Of a DNA stretch of 64,000 bases, positions 1 through 9,693 are shown piece after piece (the stretch's first letter is position 1; every line of letters starts with the position of its first letter). The notes under the pieces are model-generated. The model did not search any database. It was given only the letters and a program-made list of their open reading frames with translations, and was not told where the DNA came from. The stretch comes from Crocodylus rhombifer (Eukaryota > Chordata > Crocodylia > Crocodylidae), in the NCBI GenBank assembly GCA_038503035.1, contig JAVSML010001076.1, positions 65,732 through 129,731 of the forward strand. The letters run 5' to 3'. Both the position numbers and the translations under genes were made by a program.

Positions 1-570
1 GCATTCTTACCAGTATGAGGTATGAGTTGAATAAATTACTGCCCCAGAAGGTGGAGTATGCTTTATATAGAACATACCAAGATTATTGAGAACTGGGGGA
101 GGAGAAGACATACAATAATTTTACTAACATATAAACTAAAGAGTAAATCCAAGCATAATAAAATATTAGCTATAAAAGACTCTCTGAGGAATATCCATAT
201 AACACAGAGACAAATCAGCCAACAGTAGTCAATTCTCTTCCAATTTGCATAGTGAGAATCAGTATGTTACTAGTGAAAAAACAGATGTGTTCCTGTATTT
301 TATATCCACACAATGAATTTCAGAGATGGAGAAGGAAACTTTAAATGCTTTTATAATTAGATGAAATAACTTTGGCCTTAAAAGGACATGAACAATAATA
401 TATCTCTGGGCAGTGATGGATTTCCTGTGGAGTTTTTTAGAAAATGTAAAGATATACATATAGTAATTGAGGTAACAATACATAATGGCTGCTTGCAGAT
501 GTTAAAAAAAAACAAAACACATTTTACTGGAAGAAACAGCATGTTACTTCAACCCAGCTCTGCAGGGTCT

Positions 571-681
571 GTATAGATCAGGCGCTTCAGTGGGGCTCTT
601 TGGTGCTTTTATCTAAAGCTGAATCAATCAGCTATTAGATAAAAGCACCGAAAAAACCCCACTAAATCACCTGATTTATAC
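571..681. mobile_element. Hairpin MITE-like element (~111 bp)
   Basis: The two halves are near-perfect inverted repeats. The left arm starts GTATAGATCAGG and runs through AGTGGGG and GGTGCTTTTATCTAA to AGCTGA. The right arm starts TCAGCT and returns through TTAGATAAAAGCACC and CCCCACT to CCTGATTTATAC. Only about six bases separate the arms, so a single strand would fold into a ~50-bp stem. This shape is typical of a foldback MITE. I could not assign a superfamily or a clear target duplication. Confidence 0.7.
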
Positions 682-849
682 AAAAATTGGGCAAGCCCAG
701 TCCAACTAACATGCTGCCTCTTCTGGGCATGCTGTGCTCAGTGGGGTAGCTCATGGAGTTTATAGTAAAGCACCATTTGTTTGGGTTTTTTTAACCTCTG
801 CAAGAAGCCATAGGTAATAAAAACCAAAGTGTATTGGATGCAGAGAGGC

Positions 850-2324
850 CTTTGACAGTCAGAAATGTGTTTACAACTACAGCACAGTGAGCCTAACTTC
901 TGTTCCTGGAAACCTGGTAGAAACAAATTAAAAAAAAAAACCAACCTGTTCAACACATGAATAAACATGACTTGCATGGGAAGAATCACCACAGCTTTGT
1001 TAAAATGAAATCATGCCTCACCAATCTACTACAGTTCTTCAATAGTGTGAATAAGCAGGTGGATCAGGGCAATCTAGTTGATAGTTTATTTGGACTTCAA
1101 AAACCCCTTAACAAGGTCCCCTGTCAGAGGTTCTTCATTAAGTTAGGTATCATGGGATTACAAGGAATGTCCATTCATGGATTAAAGTTGACTCAGAGAT
1201 AGAAAAGAAAGAGCAAGTATAAATGGTCAGTTTTTAGGATGGAAAGAAATAAACAGTGGGGTCTCACAGAGATCTGTGTTGGGACCAGTGATCTGTGTTG
1301 GGACCACATATTCATAAATAACCTGGAAAATAGGCTGAATAGCAAGGTGGCCACATTTTTCAATGCCACAAAATTATTCAAAGTGACAAATACCAAGGCA
1401 GACTGTGGGGAATTACAGAAGGATCTGACATGATGGAATGAATGGGCAACTAAATGGCAGATGCGATGGGCTCTACACTAGCTGTCAACACATAAGAAAG
1501 AGCCAGTAGTCATTGTGGATAGTTCTCTAAAACCACCAGCTCAGTGATCACCAGCCACTAAAAAGGCAAACAAAATGTTAGGGATTATTAAGAGGGGAAT
1601 TGTGAACAAAACTGAAGATACCATTGTGCCCCTTTCTAAATCCATAAATAAATCCAGTGTGTCCACACCGTGAATACATTGCCCAGTTCTGGTCACCTCA
1701 TCTCAGGAAGAATATAGAAGAACTACAGAATGTATGGAGAAGGGCAACGAGGATGAATAGCAGTATGGAGGGACTTCCATATGAGGAGAGACTCAAGAGG
1801 CTAGTCCTATTCAGTTTAGAAAAGACATGCTTGAGGGGGGACATGGTAAGGGTTTACAAAATACCAAATGGTGAAGGAAAAGAGAATAGGGATTTATTAT
1901 TTACTCTGCCTTGCAATATAAAAACTGGGGTCCACAAAATGAAACTAGTAGGCAGTAAGTTTTAAACAAACAAAAGGAAATTATTTTCACACCGCATATA
2001 ATTAAAGTGTGGAACTCAATGCTACCAGGTGTTGTGGCTGACAGTTTAACTAAATTATAAAAGAGATTGGACAAATGTTGGAGAAAAGGGGCATCAGTAG
2101 CTATTGAGTATGGGAGTTAAGGATATGGCCTCTGAATTAAAACTGCGTAGACCTTAAATGCTGGAGACTGCAAGTGAGAGAGGAACAGTGGGGAAAAATT
2201 AAACCCAGGTCAGACCCAGTTCACTCTCCCTTTCAGCATTCACTCTCTACTGCTGTTTGGCACAGAATGCTGGGTAAGATGGATCCATGGTCTGACCTAG
2301 TAAATGACAATTCTTATGTTCCTG
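850..2324 (+). mobile_element. CR1-type LINE fragment, old, 3' part of ORF2 plus 3' UTR
   Basis: Translated fragments in shifting frames match the CR1/L3-like reverse transcriptase. One is a palm-side segment around 957-1200 (SCLTNLLQFFNSVNKQ, then LVDSLFGLQKPLNKVP). The C-terminal part at 1657-1965 contains RRATRMNS, LPYEERLKRLVLFSLE and LRGDMVRVYKI. Stops and frameshifts show it has long been dead. The 3' end has the family tail: GGATCCATGGTCTGACC, then AATTCTTATGTTCCTG at about 2324. Its last ~520 bp align with the opposite-strand copy at 57105-57635, so both belong to one subfamily. A 16-bp word (ATCTGTGTTGGGACCA) is tandemly duplicated near 1270-1306. The 5' edge is approximate. Confidence 0.85.
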
Positions 2325-3367
2325 GGCCACCAAGGTCGCTCCAAGGTCGTCCATTTGTAGCTATCCTTCAAATCTTGGTTTCTGACAAACTTGGGAGCAG
2401 CTTCTTAGGAGGACCCTGAAATGGCCTCACCATCACATTACCAGGTTTGGAGTGTGCTGGAAAGAGTAGGTGAGCTGGGTGTGCGTGGGAGGCACCTTGA
2501 CTTCATGGTATAGGCATACCAGCTACCCTTCTGATCTCAGCTCCAAAGATCACTAATTATGTGGAGTAGATGGCTCAGAAATAGCTCCAAGCTACTTGGA
2601 TAGTTCTGATTACACTTCCTCCTCCCCCTTCCCTCACGGTTCTCCAGTGTTTACAAGACACTGAAGAAGAATAGTCCTGGATGTACACGAAGGTCTGCTA
2701 TGAGCCATCTTCTCTGCATAATTGCTGATCTCTGCTGTAGCCAGTGGCTACAAGGAGCAGGGTTTATTTTGTCAGCATCAGATGTTATAAACAGGTACCA
2801 TGAAACAGCTTTATTCATGCTCTTTAATGCTAAAGGAAGCTTGCTCCTTTTTTCTTCCTGTAGACTTTCTCCATAAGCATCAACATTCAAAAGTAGAGAG
2901 TAAATTTGTCCTGAAAAACTGTTTCTTTTGATATATACAAGGGGATTTATCCAGCAAACAGTTTTCCATGTAACCTATTTAAGAATTTTCAGCACTTAGG
3001 TCTCTGGAGATGAAGAATTAGGGCATTATTATATTGTCCCCCTAAACCACTTCTGTTAAACAATATTGTATCTTGCATTGCAGTACTTTCTTTTCTGTTC
3101 AAGTACCATTTAAAAAACACCAGTTAGTAACAACAGTCGCCTTTAGCCAAATGAATCAACATTTTGTGCAGTTTTAGCAGTAGATGCAAATTGAGAATGT
3201 TTTACATTTAACCCTTTAAAATAAATTAAACTTTAAATTAAGTAAATTAACCTCTTTGCAATGTAGGCTTCTGGCTATACCTGTTCCTAATGTGATTCTA
3301 TAATTTAGTTCAGAAGATTGTGTAAAATATGGTAACCTTTAGAATGATGCATCTATTCTGTTGCTTA

Positions 3368-3840
3368 AATCCACACGAGTGCACACATGCCTGTTGCAGC
3401 ATCTCAAAGGGGTTTGAGATGCTGGAAGAGACATGTGTGGGAACAAAAACCATTCCCCATGCTGCAAATTTGCAGCACACCCACCCACATACCAACCCAC
3501 ATCCCTCCATACACCCACACACCTTACCCCACACCCCTTCCCACCCCTTCCTGAAAACCCCACATCACTCTATCACACACCCATCATGTGCAAAGAAAAC
3601 CAAAAGCGCACATCAACACATATAGATATTTACAATTTATTTTAACATTATGATAGAGACACTAGTAGGCTTCCAAATTGCTTTAACATTGTAAATATTT
3701 CAATAAAGCATTGATTGCCCAGCTGATTGATTCCTCTCTCTTTCTGTGTATGTATGTATATATGGAGAGTGGTGTTTTGTTCTAATTGTGGAAGAACATG
3801 GATTTTGGGGTGTTATTAAAAATATATTTGGATGCTGTTG
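3368..3840 (+). repeat. Interspersed repeat, copy A (partner at 19195-19910), with hairpin
   Basis: This segment shares several blocks, in the same order and orientation, with 19195-19910. The shared blocks are a hairpin around GCAGCATCTCA, the word TGCAAATTTGCAG, a block GAGACACTRGTAGGCTTCC followed by AAATTG.TTTAACA.TGTA, and AATTG.GGA.GAACATGGATT. The hairpin arms here are 3382-3408 and 3413-3439. Between blocks lies a CCCACA-rich stretch (3477-3565) absent from copy B. It is probably a DNA-transposon or retroelement relic of unknown class. Confidence 0.6.
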
Positions 3841-4029
3841 CAGCAATCCAACTGGCACAAGGGGTAGTGTCCCCATATACCATTTGGCTGGGCCCCAGAA
3901 GCTCCTGTCTATTTGTGTTATCCAAATGCTGTGGCCCAAGGCCCACCCAACTAACTAGTTCCCCTACAGTGTGAGGCTAATGAATGAATAACACAACTAA
4001 TTCCTTGGGACAACTAAAGCAAAAACAGG

Positions 4030-4510
4030 ATAGGAGTGATGTGGGGGGTCAAAGGTTCAAAACATGAAAGTAATTTCTCCAGAAGAGGACAACAAGCAGA
4101 GCCTCCTGAGCCACACCCACCAGTTGTCAAAGCCATCCAAGCAGCTGGTGGAGCGCCACCCACTGGTGCTCCACCCAAAAGCGTGCCTGGATGAGTGAGA
4201 GGAGAGTGGCCCCACAGTCTCCAGGCACATTCCTGACCAGAGCCTCTGTTTTGGTCAAGTACAGGGCCCACTTGGCCAGGGCCAGGAGGAGGTTGACCAG
4301 CAGGTCCTGGGATTTGGTGGAGCTGCAGATCAGGTGAACAAAAACGAAAACGTGGGGAGTGAAATTCAATCAGAACCTCAGGAGGAGGCAGGAGACTGAG
4401 GTGTCTGTGAAGCTTACCACATACATGCCCCTGGCAACAGCTCCAGGGAAGAGTCAGTAGCTGAGGTCCCCAGTGGCTCATGGGATGAGGCTGGAGTACA
4501 GACTCAGCCA
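4030..4510 (-). pseudogene. Possible LINE ORF2 C-terminal relic (Tx1-like?) in a GC-richer tract
   Basis: The minus-strand frame at 4127-4369 reads LNFTPHVFVFVHLICSST, then DLLVNLLLALAKWALYLT and ends near IQARFWVEHQWVALHQL. This pattern (hydrophobic block, then 'LAKWAIYLTR'-type motif, then an 'ARxxxEH' motif) resembles the C-terminus downstream of the reverse transcriptase in Tx1-like LINEs. The frame is stopped on both sides, and an overlapping ~165-codon frame (4014-4511) has no recognisable content. The resemblance is by eye and the call is tentative. Confidence 0.35.
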
Positions 4511-6030
4511 CTGGGGTGCCCCAGCTATGCCCTCACCAAGCAGATCCTGCCACTTGGTCCCCAGAAGCTCCTCAGCTCCTGCCACTTAATCCCCAGAAGC
4601 TCCTGAGAATTAGTAGCCCTGAGCTGCTTGCTAGGGCAGGTTTTTATATTGCTGGGCCCAGCACAGGTGCTGGCCCCAGGCTCTAGCTCCCCCTGGCTGC
4701 AAATCTGGGAGGAGGCAGGCAGGGTTATTTTGCCCCAAGTGATACAATTTCCCTCACACCATGCATATTCAGGTATGTGTGCTGAGGCAAAATGCCAATT
4801 TGCACTGCTTCTATTTGAGCTGCTGTAAGTACATGTGCCTGCATGTCTGGATGCACCCTGATTGTACGGATGTCATTGGGAAGATGAAATATGTTTAAAT
4901 AAACACAAATAGAAGTGCTCAAAAAGCAAGACACACCACATTAAAATATATTATTTAATCTTAGAAAATTAAATAATCTAGTATTAGGATCCTAGACAAT
5001 TTTCCAGATCATATATTAGTAATGTAAGATGAATGGATATATTTATTTCAGCAAATTCTTTCTCTTTCATTTTCAGTTGTCTAACAAAAAGCCTTTTTCT
5101 CCAAAGCACTGAGCTTGTTTGTTTTTATTACACAGAGTAACCCCATCTTCAGAAGAGGAGGAAAGAGCTTTCAGGCACAAGGCTACTGATTTATATATAT
5201 ATATATTATAAAGTGGGTATAAAAATTAAATTTGACACTAGATCAAAATAAACAAAAAGTAGAGGCCAGTACATTCTAAACAAATCTTTACTTTTTTCAG
5301 TGATGAACAATATCAGAATGTTATTAATCTTAAATATATATACACTTAGAAATATATCTATTATATATCTATATATCCTTGTGATACAGGGTTCAGGTAG
5401 AAGTGCATCTCCCCACTGTAACTGAGAATGCTTTGCAGGAAGTGTTCTGAGTTACAATGATGTCCTGGAATAAACAGAAGTTCCCTGTTGGTTCCAGGGG
5501 AGAGAAAAATCTAGCTCCTGGCTGTGAGCCTGCAGCTGGTTTCCCATGGCAATGGCCCCTCCTCTCTCGCAGCCTGTCCCTTTTCCCCTGAATAGGAGTG
5601 GGGAAAGGGAGCAAACTCATTCTAGGGGTTCTCTCCCCAGCTCTGGAGGGGCTGAAAAACACCCAGAATGAACCCCCTCCACTCTCTTTCTCTCCTCCCA
5701 TTCTGAAAACAGCTTGAAGTTGGCATTCAGTGCAGACAGAAGTTACAGAAGATGCTCTGTTTTGAAATGTCTTAAACTGACCCCTCATATAATGATGAGT
5801 CAGACTTTCACCCTATCAGCCATTTTTTAAGGTGCAGCCATGCACTTGTATTTGGTCTCAGCTATAAAATGCTTTCTGTGGCCAGACTGGGTTAAACTGT
5901 CACTTCTGTCTGTGCCCACAGAGAAGAGAACAGCATCCATTTGCATGGCATTTTTTTTCCATGTCAGATTCTGCAGTTTTCTTTTTGCTTAGCCATAAAT
6001 ATTAGTTTGATTTTTCCTAATTTATAAACA

Positions 6031-6516
6031 GACTTTTTCCTTTAATGACTTGTTTAATATTTGATCTAACTCTTCAATTTATTTTTAAAGAAAAGCTTCA
6101 GTGGAAAAATACTGTGAAAATATCCATCTTTGTAACTAAGTTATTAATTATTAGAGATTGGTTAACTGGTTAAAATGGAATAAGAATCTTACTGGCCATT
6201 CACTTAGAACTCAAATTAAACTTTTTTGACAAGTATGTGATCTTTTAAGGAACATATCTAGGAGCCAAACCTCCAGCAACCAACATGTCTTTTCTTTAGA
6301 AGCTAGTCCTTCTCTAGAAATGATCGTGGTTCTTTGCTCTTGGTCTCTGTGGAGGTGTGGAACCATTTCTCAGTGACCAAGGGCAAAGAACCATGCTGCA
6401 CTTAATATATAATCTAACTCTTCAATTTATTTTTAAAGAAAAGCTTCAGTGGAAAAATATTGTGAAAATATCCATCTTTGTAACTAATATTAAACAAGTC
6501 ATTAAAGGAAAAAGTC
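6031..6516. repeat. Compound local duplication: 76-bp direct repeat plus 30-bp inverted repeat
   Basis: A 76-bp block at 6064-6139 recurs at 6412-6487 in the same orientation with one difference (ACTG versus ATTG). The 30 bp just before the first copy (6031-6060, GACTTTTTCCTTTAATGACT...) recur as an exact reverse complement just after the second copy (6487-6516). The 13-bp word CATGCTGCACTTA sits at 6392-6404 and again at 6566-6578. Between the copies is a ~69-nt hairpin at 6326-6394. The near identity implies a recent event or an assembly error. Confidence 0.9.
6326..6394. other. Hairpin of pre-miRNA-like size inside an SGCZ intron
   Basis: The arms at 6326-6349 (GTGGTTCTTTGCTCTTGGTC...) and 6371-6394 (CAGTGACCAAGGGCAAAGAA...) pair over 24 positions with two G.U-type pairs and one mismatch, and the loop is 21 nt. 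Size and pairing resemble a microRNA precursor, but a MITE or rearrangement origin is at least as likely because it lies inside the compound duplication. It is not miR-383, the microRNA I recall from an SGCZ intron in mammals: the sequence does not match. Confidence 0.3.
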
Positions 6517-7308
6517 TGCACTTTATTATTCTGCAGCAAAAGCCAGTGACTCCTATCTCTACTGACATGCTGCACTTAAAAATGTAAACAGGAATCCTAG
6601 AGGGGAGAGCAGGATGCCTATAGGTGTTCTTTGTTCCTAACATATACAGATAGCTTATGTAAAGAGAACTAAATAAAGACAAAATAGTTTATTACTTGTG
6701 ATTATTAATTTAGAACTTATTGAAAATGCATGGATGAATTCACAGCAAACTTTAGGTTTTTGCTGAAAAATCAACGTTTTGCTAGAAATTAAAATGGTTT
6801 TATTTATTGGTTGATTGTATTTTTCTCCACTGAAACTTACATATTTTTCACAGCTTTCAGTAAAAAATGAAAACTTATCTGAAGACAGAATTACTTATTT
6901 TAAAATGTTTTGTCAAAACCTGACTATTCTTGAACAATGGCTTTAAGAGTAATCTTTCAGTCAAACCCATTAGTGCTTTGTATAAGTTTCAGAGTTTATA
7001 AATGCATAAAAATACTCTAGGACCAGCATTTTCAGACATATTCATTTATTCTGTTGCCTTGGGGTATGGGTACTAATAACAAATACCTGAATACCCCAAA
7101 ACTGGGTTGGCCTCAAAAACTAATGAGAGGTCTCTGAGAGAGAATGCAAAGTTGAAAGTGATTAAAGGTGAGTGTTAAGTTCAGAAACAGCTGGAAACTA
7201 TGGGTTCTCAAAAGCTTTAACAATGGTATACAGAATAACTCATTCTGGTTATTCAAATCCTGAAACAAATAAAAATGAATGGACACTTCTGAAAATTTGA
7301 CTACTGTT

Positions 7309-7311
<3 letters not shown>

Positions 7312-7343
<32 letters not shown>
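7312..7343. repeat. (TG)n microsatellite, ~16 units
   Basis: An uninterrupted run of TG dinucleotides about 400 bp upstream of SGCZ exon 6. It is likely polymorphic. Confidence 0.95.
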
Positions 7344-7344
<1 letters not shown>

Positions 7345-7739
7345 CAAAATTGTGCTTGTTTATTTCTTTAGCTATTTTAAAAATTCTGGGCATTAAAAAG
7401 GTCCTGTCTATGGGCTTTTGATGGTATGCTCACACTCATAAGCTAGTTCTAAGAATTTTGGATTTTGGATTTCTTAAGCCTCTTCCATGGATAAATGGAA
7501 GTCATCAGTTTTTAGTGCAGTTAATCCTGATTTTGGCATAAACAGTAACATTTCTTTAAGGTAAAAAATACATATTGAACCTGCAGAATGTCCTTTGATA
7601 ATGAGGTATGGATGGATGCATTAGTAAATTAATTGACTAAATCTTTTATCCTAAAAATGTCAAGTTTTGGTCATACATTTAATTGTACTTTTCCTTTCCA
7701 GTATAATTGTACTGTATTTTATTTATGTATTTATTTTAG

Positions 7740-7812
7740 GCACAGAAGGGGCAGTGTTTGGGCACTCTGTGGAGACACCCCATATCAGAGCAGAACCTTC
7801 CCAAGACCTCAA
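7740..7812 (+). CDS. SGCZ: SGCZ (zeta-sarcoglycan) coding exon, probably exon 6 of 8
   Basis: Zeta-sarcoglycan is a single-pass type II membrane protein of the sarcoglycan-dystrophin complex in muscle; this exon encodes part of its extracellular domain. A T-rich acceptor ends in AG at 7738-7739 and a GTAGGT donor begins at 7813. The 73-nt exon completes a split codon (last two bases GC, probably Gly), reads TEGAVFGHSVETPHIRAEP and then SQDL, and leaves AA for a codon finished by the next exon. The 73-nt length and the phases match what I recall of the equivalent exon in the gamma/delta/zeta sarcoglycan genes. The residues match zeta-sarcoglycan better than gamma. The joined split codon is AA|A (Lys), where I recall Arg in human. 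The preceding exon, which should end near KVTG, was not found in bases 1-7739. Seen: frame, splice sites and residues. Inferred: exon number. Confidence 0.93.
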
Positions 7813-8956
7813 GTAGGTGTTTATTCAGAGTTGTTTTAATTTTTTTTTTCCTGAAATCAACTAAGAAGTTTTGATTTTTCTTTTTTATTGATAATCTATG
7901 CAATTTACTCTAATGACCCTTTCCTGATACATTTAAAACAATAATCAGTTTTTATTAGAACTAAACTTGTCACAGTTGGACACAAATATTGTTATAATCA
8001 AGCAAAATGTAAAGCTTCTCCCTTTTATAAAACATCTTTCTCCAGTACTGAACAAATGTTATTCTTTGAAAGTTCAGGTTTCACGCACCTTCCTTACATT
8101 TTCAAGCTGTCAGATTTTTTATAAAGTCCTATTTCATACAGTGCTGTCTATTAGCATGAAGGTCATTTCTTGTTTGTTTATGAACTATTCCAGAGATATA
8201 AGTCAAAATGTCAACAAAAAGTAAGAAGTATACCATTTGTCCTTCAAACAGAATTTCTGCATTGTTTTTAAAGGCTTTTCCCGTCTTCAAAAGTTCATTT
8301 TCAAGTTAAGTGAGTCTACCTCTTTAAATGTACTCAAAGACATCTTGAGGTTGTTGTAAATTTACACAAACACATAGGCATAAGCAAATAGTAAAAGGTC
8401 AAAAACTAAAGCTAAAGCAACTAAGGGACCCAGAAAAAGACAATCTAGAGTGACTTAAAACGAAAGCCTTTTCATAAAGTTTAAATGCAATTGCACTGCT
8501 GACATTAATCAGTAGTTCACATTCAGTGTAAGAGAGGTGGGATTTATATGAGAAATAATGACTGCAGACCGAAGGGGCTTTTTGAACTTTCTATCCTGTA
8601 CTTATATCAGAGAGTTTGCTTCAGCTCTACCTTGCCTCCTGAAAATTATAAACCTTCATAATTGCCCTACCTATCAGTTTTTATAGTGACTTACGGTACT
8701 CTAATGAGAATCCTTTCTTCATATTTTAAAGGTCCTGGGATCCATCAACAAGCACCAATCTCATTGAGGCCCATAGGTTTGCCCATATGTAACAGATTGC
8801 AAGAATAGGTCCATTTCCTTCCTCTTTCTCAGGAAAAAAAAAAGAGAGGTCAAGTGAAATTTGTCCACTTAGACATAATATTTTGAACTTAATATAGTGT
8901 TGAATTGATGTTGTAACCATGGTGGTTCAGAAAATATATGGCAAGAATTTGTGTAG

Positions 8957-9071
8957 CTGATATCTTTTATTGGACCAACTGCATGTTTGGGATAGACTTA
9001 GGCAAGCTTTTGAGTATCGCGCCACTCTAACTCAATTCCAGCCATACAGTTGGTCTAATAAAAGCTATCAC
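8957..9071. mobile_element. Short MITE-like element with 24-bp inverted ends
   Basis: The left end at 8958-8981 (TGATATCTTTTATTGGACCA...) is matched by its reverse complement at 9047-9070 (22 of 24 positions). The whole element is about 115 bp and has an AAGCTTTTGAG core. Partial relatives lie at 15285-15440, 30170-30300, 43985-44160 and 51733-51815, all carrying TTGGTCTAATAAAAGATATC or its complement. It may belong to the crocodilian MITE-like family described as Chompy; the name is from memory and unverified. Confidence 0.7.
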
Positions 9072-9364
9072 CCATTTAATGTAATACTTCTGCAGATTCC
9101 AAATGGGTCCATTTTTAAATTCCTCTGCTGTCATAACTTTTCATAAGAGCTGTTGTTACTGTCTCCAAAAGTAACAAGATGGTAGAGTTAATAATTGCAC
9201 AGAGGGCACCTGAGTTTATGGAGAAAAAACAAGAAAAGGCTGTTGTTTCAAAAGTCACAAGCAGCAACAACTGTTCATGCAAGGAATGGTGAATGTATAC
9301 ATTATACTTAAACCATACTAAATTTATGAAATATTAAGCTGTGTTAAAGTTAGTGTGCTATAAG

Positions 9365-9693
9365 TAGGGATCTACCTAAATCACACTGGAAGTGTGCTGC
9401 CCAGTGACTCTTTTAATCTTGCTCTTTTCACCACATCCACCTCCCCCCTTCCCTGCTGATTAGTGGAGGGGCCCAGGTCACCCCATTGCTCTCCACTCAC
9501 TCCTGATGGGCCAGGAGGCAAAAAACATGGTTTTAAATATGCCATAGTTGTTACCTCCCAGCTGATCAGCAGCAAGCAGCAGGGCTACTGGGGCTAATCT
9601 ACCAATCAATGTAGAGGGACAGGTGTGCATTAAAAAAAAATATTAAGGACCCTCTGTGTAGTGAACTTTCAACATGATTAGTGTAGATCCCTA
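9365..9693. mobile_element. Non-autonomous hAT-like element, 329 bp
   Basis: It begins TAGGGATCTAC and ends GTAGATCCCTA, a perfect 11-bp terminal inverted repeat. The 8 bp outside each end are GCTATAAG and GGTATGAG, a likely target duplication with two differences. The interior is moderately GC-rich and shares words such as GTTTTAAATATG and CTCCTGAT with the element at 44697-45072, so the two are family members. It has no coding capacity. Confidence 0.8.

Larger units (their letters stand above)
1..7739 (+). other. SGCZ: SGCZ intron upstream of exon 6 (partial)
   Basis: This intronic DNA begins outside the window. It contains the hairpin MITE at 571-681, an old CR1 at 850-2324, a repeat-family copy at 3368-3840, a GC-richer tract with LINE-like protein traces at about 4030-4740, a rearranged duplication at 6031-6516 and a TG microsatellite at 7312-7343. 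The stretches 2325-3367 and 4741-5380 are AT-rich and show nothing I can name, apart from short TA-rich runs near 5190-5205 and 5330-5375. At 5385-5790 there is a less AT-rich stretch with an antisense frame of about 130 codons that resembles no protein I know. Bases 6517-7311 and 7344-7739 show nothing recognisable. Confidence 0.8.

Noticed and set aside
3329..3645. Pro/His-rich frames around 3330-3645
   Set aside because: They only translate a CCCACA-rich low-complexity run.
4014..4511. A 165-codon minus-strand frame
   Set aside because: Its sequence is Pro/Gly/Leu-rich without a recognisable domain; the overlapping frame at 4127-4369 looks more like LINE remains.
1..7739. SGCZ exon 5 in the upstream intron
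   Set aside because: I looked for the expected acidic segment (ADEDEITIGAEKL-type) before exon 6 and saw nothing matching; it probably lies outside the window.
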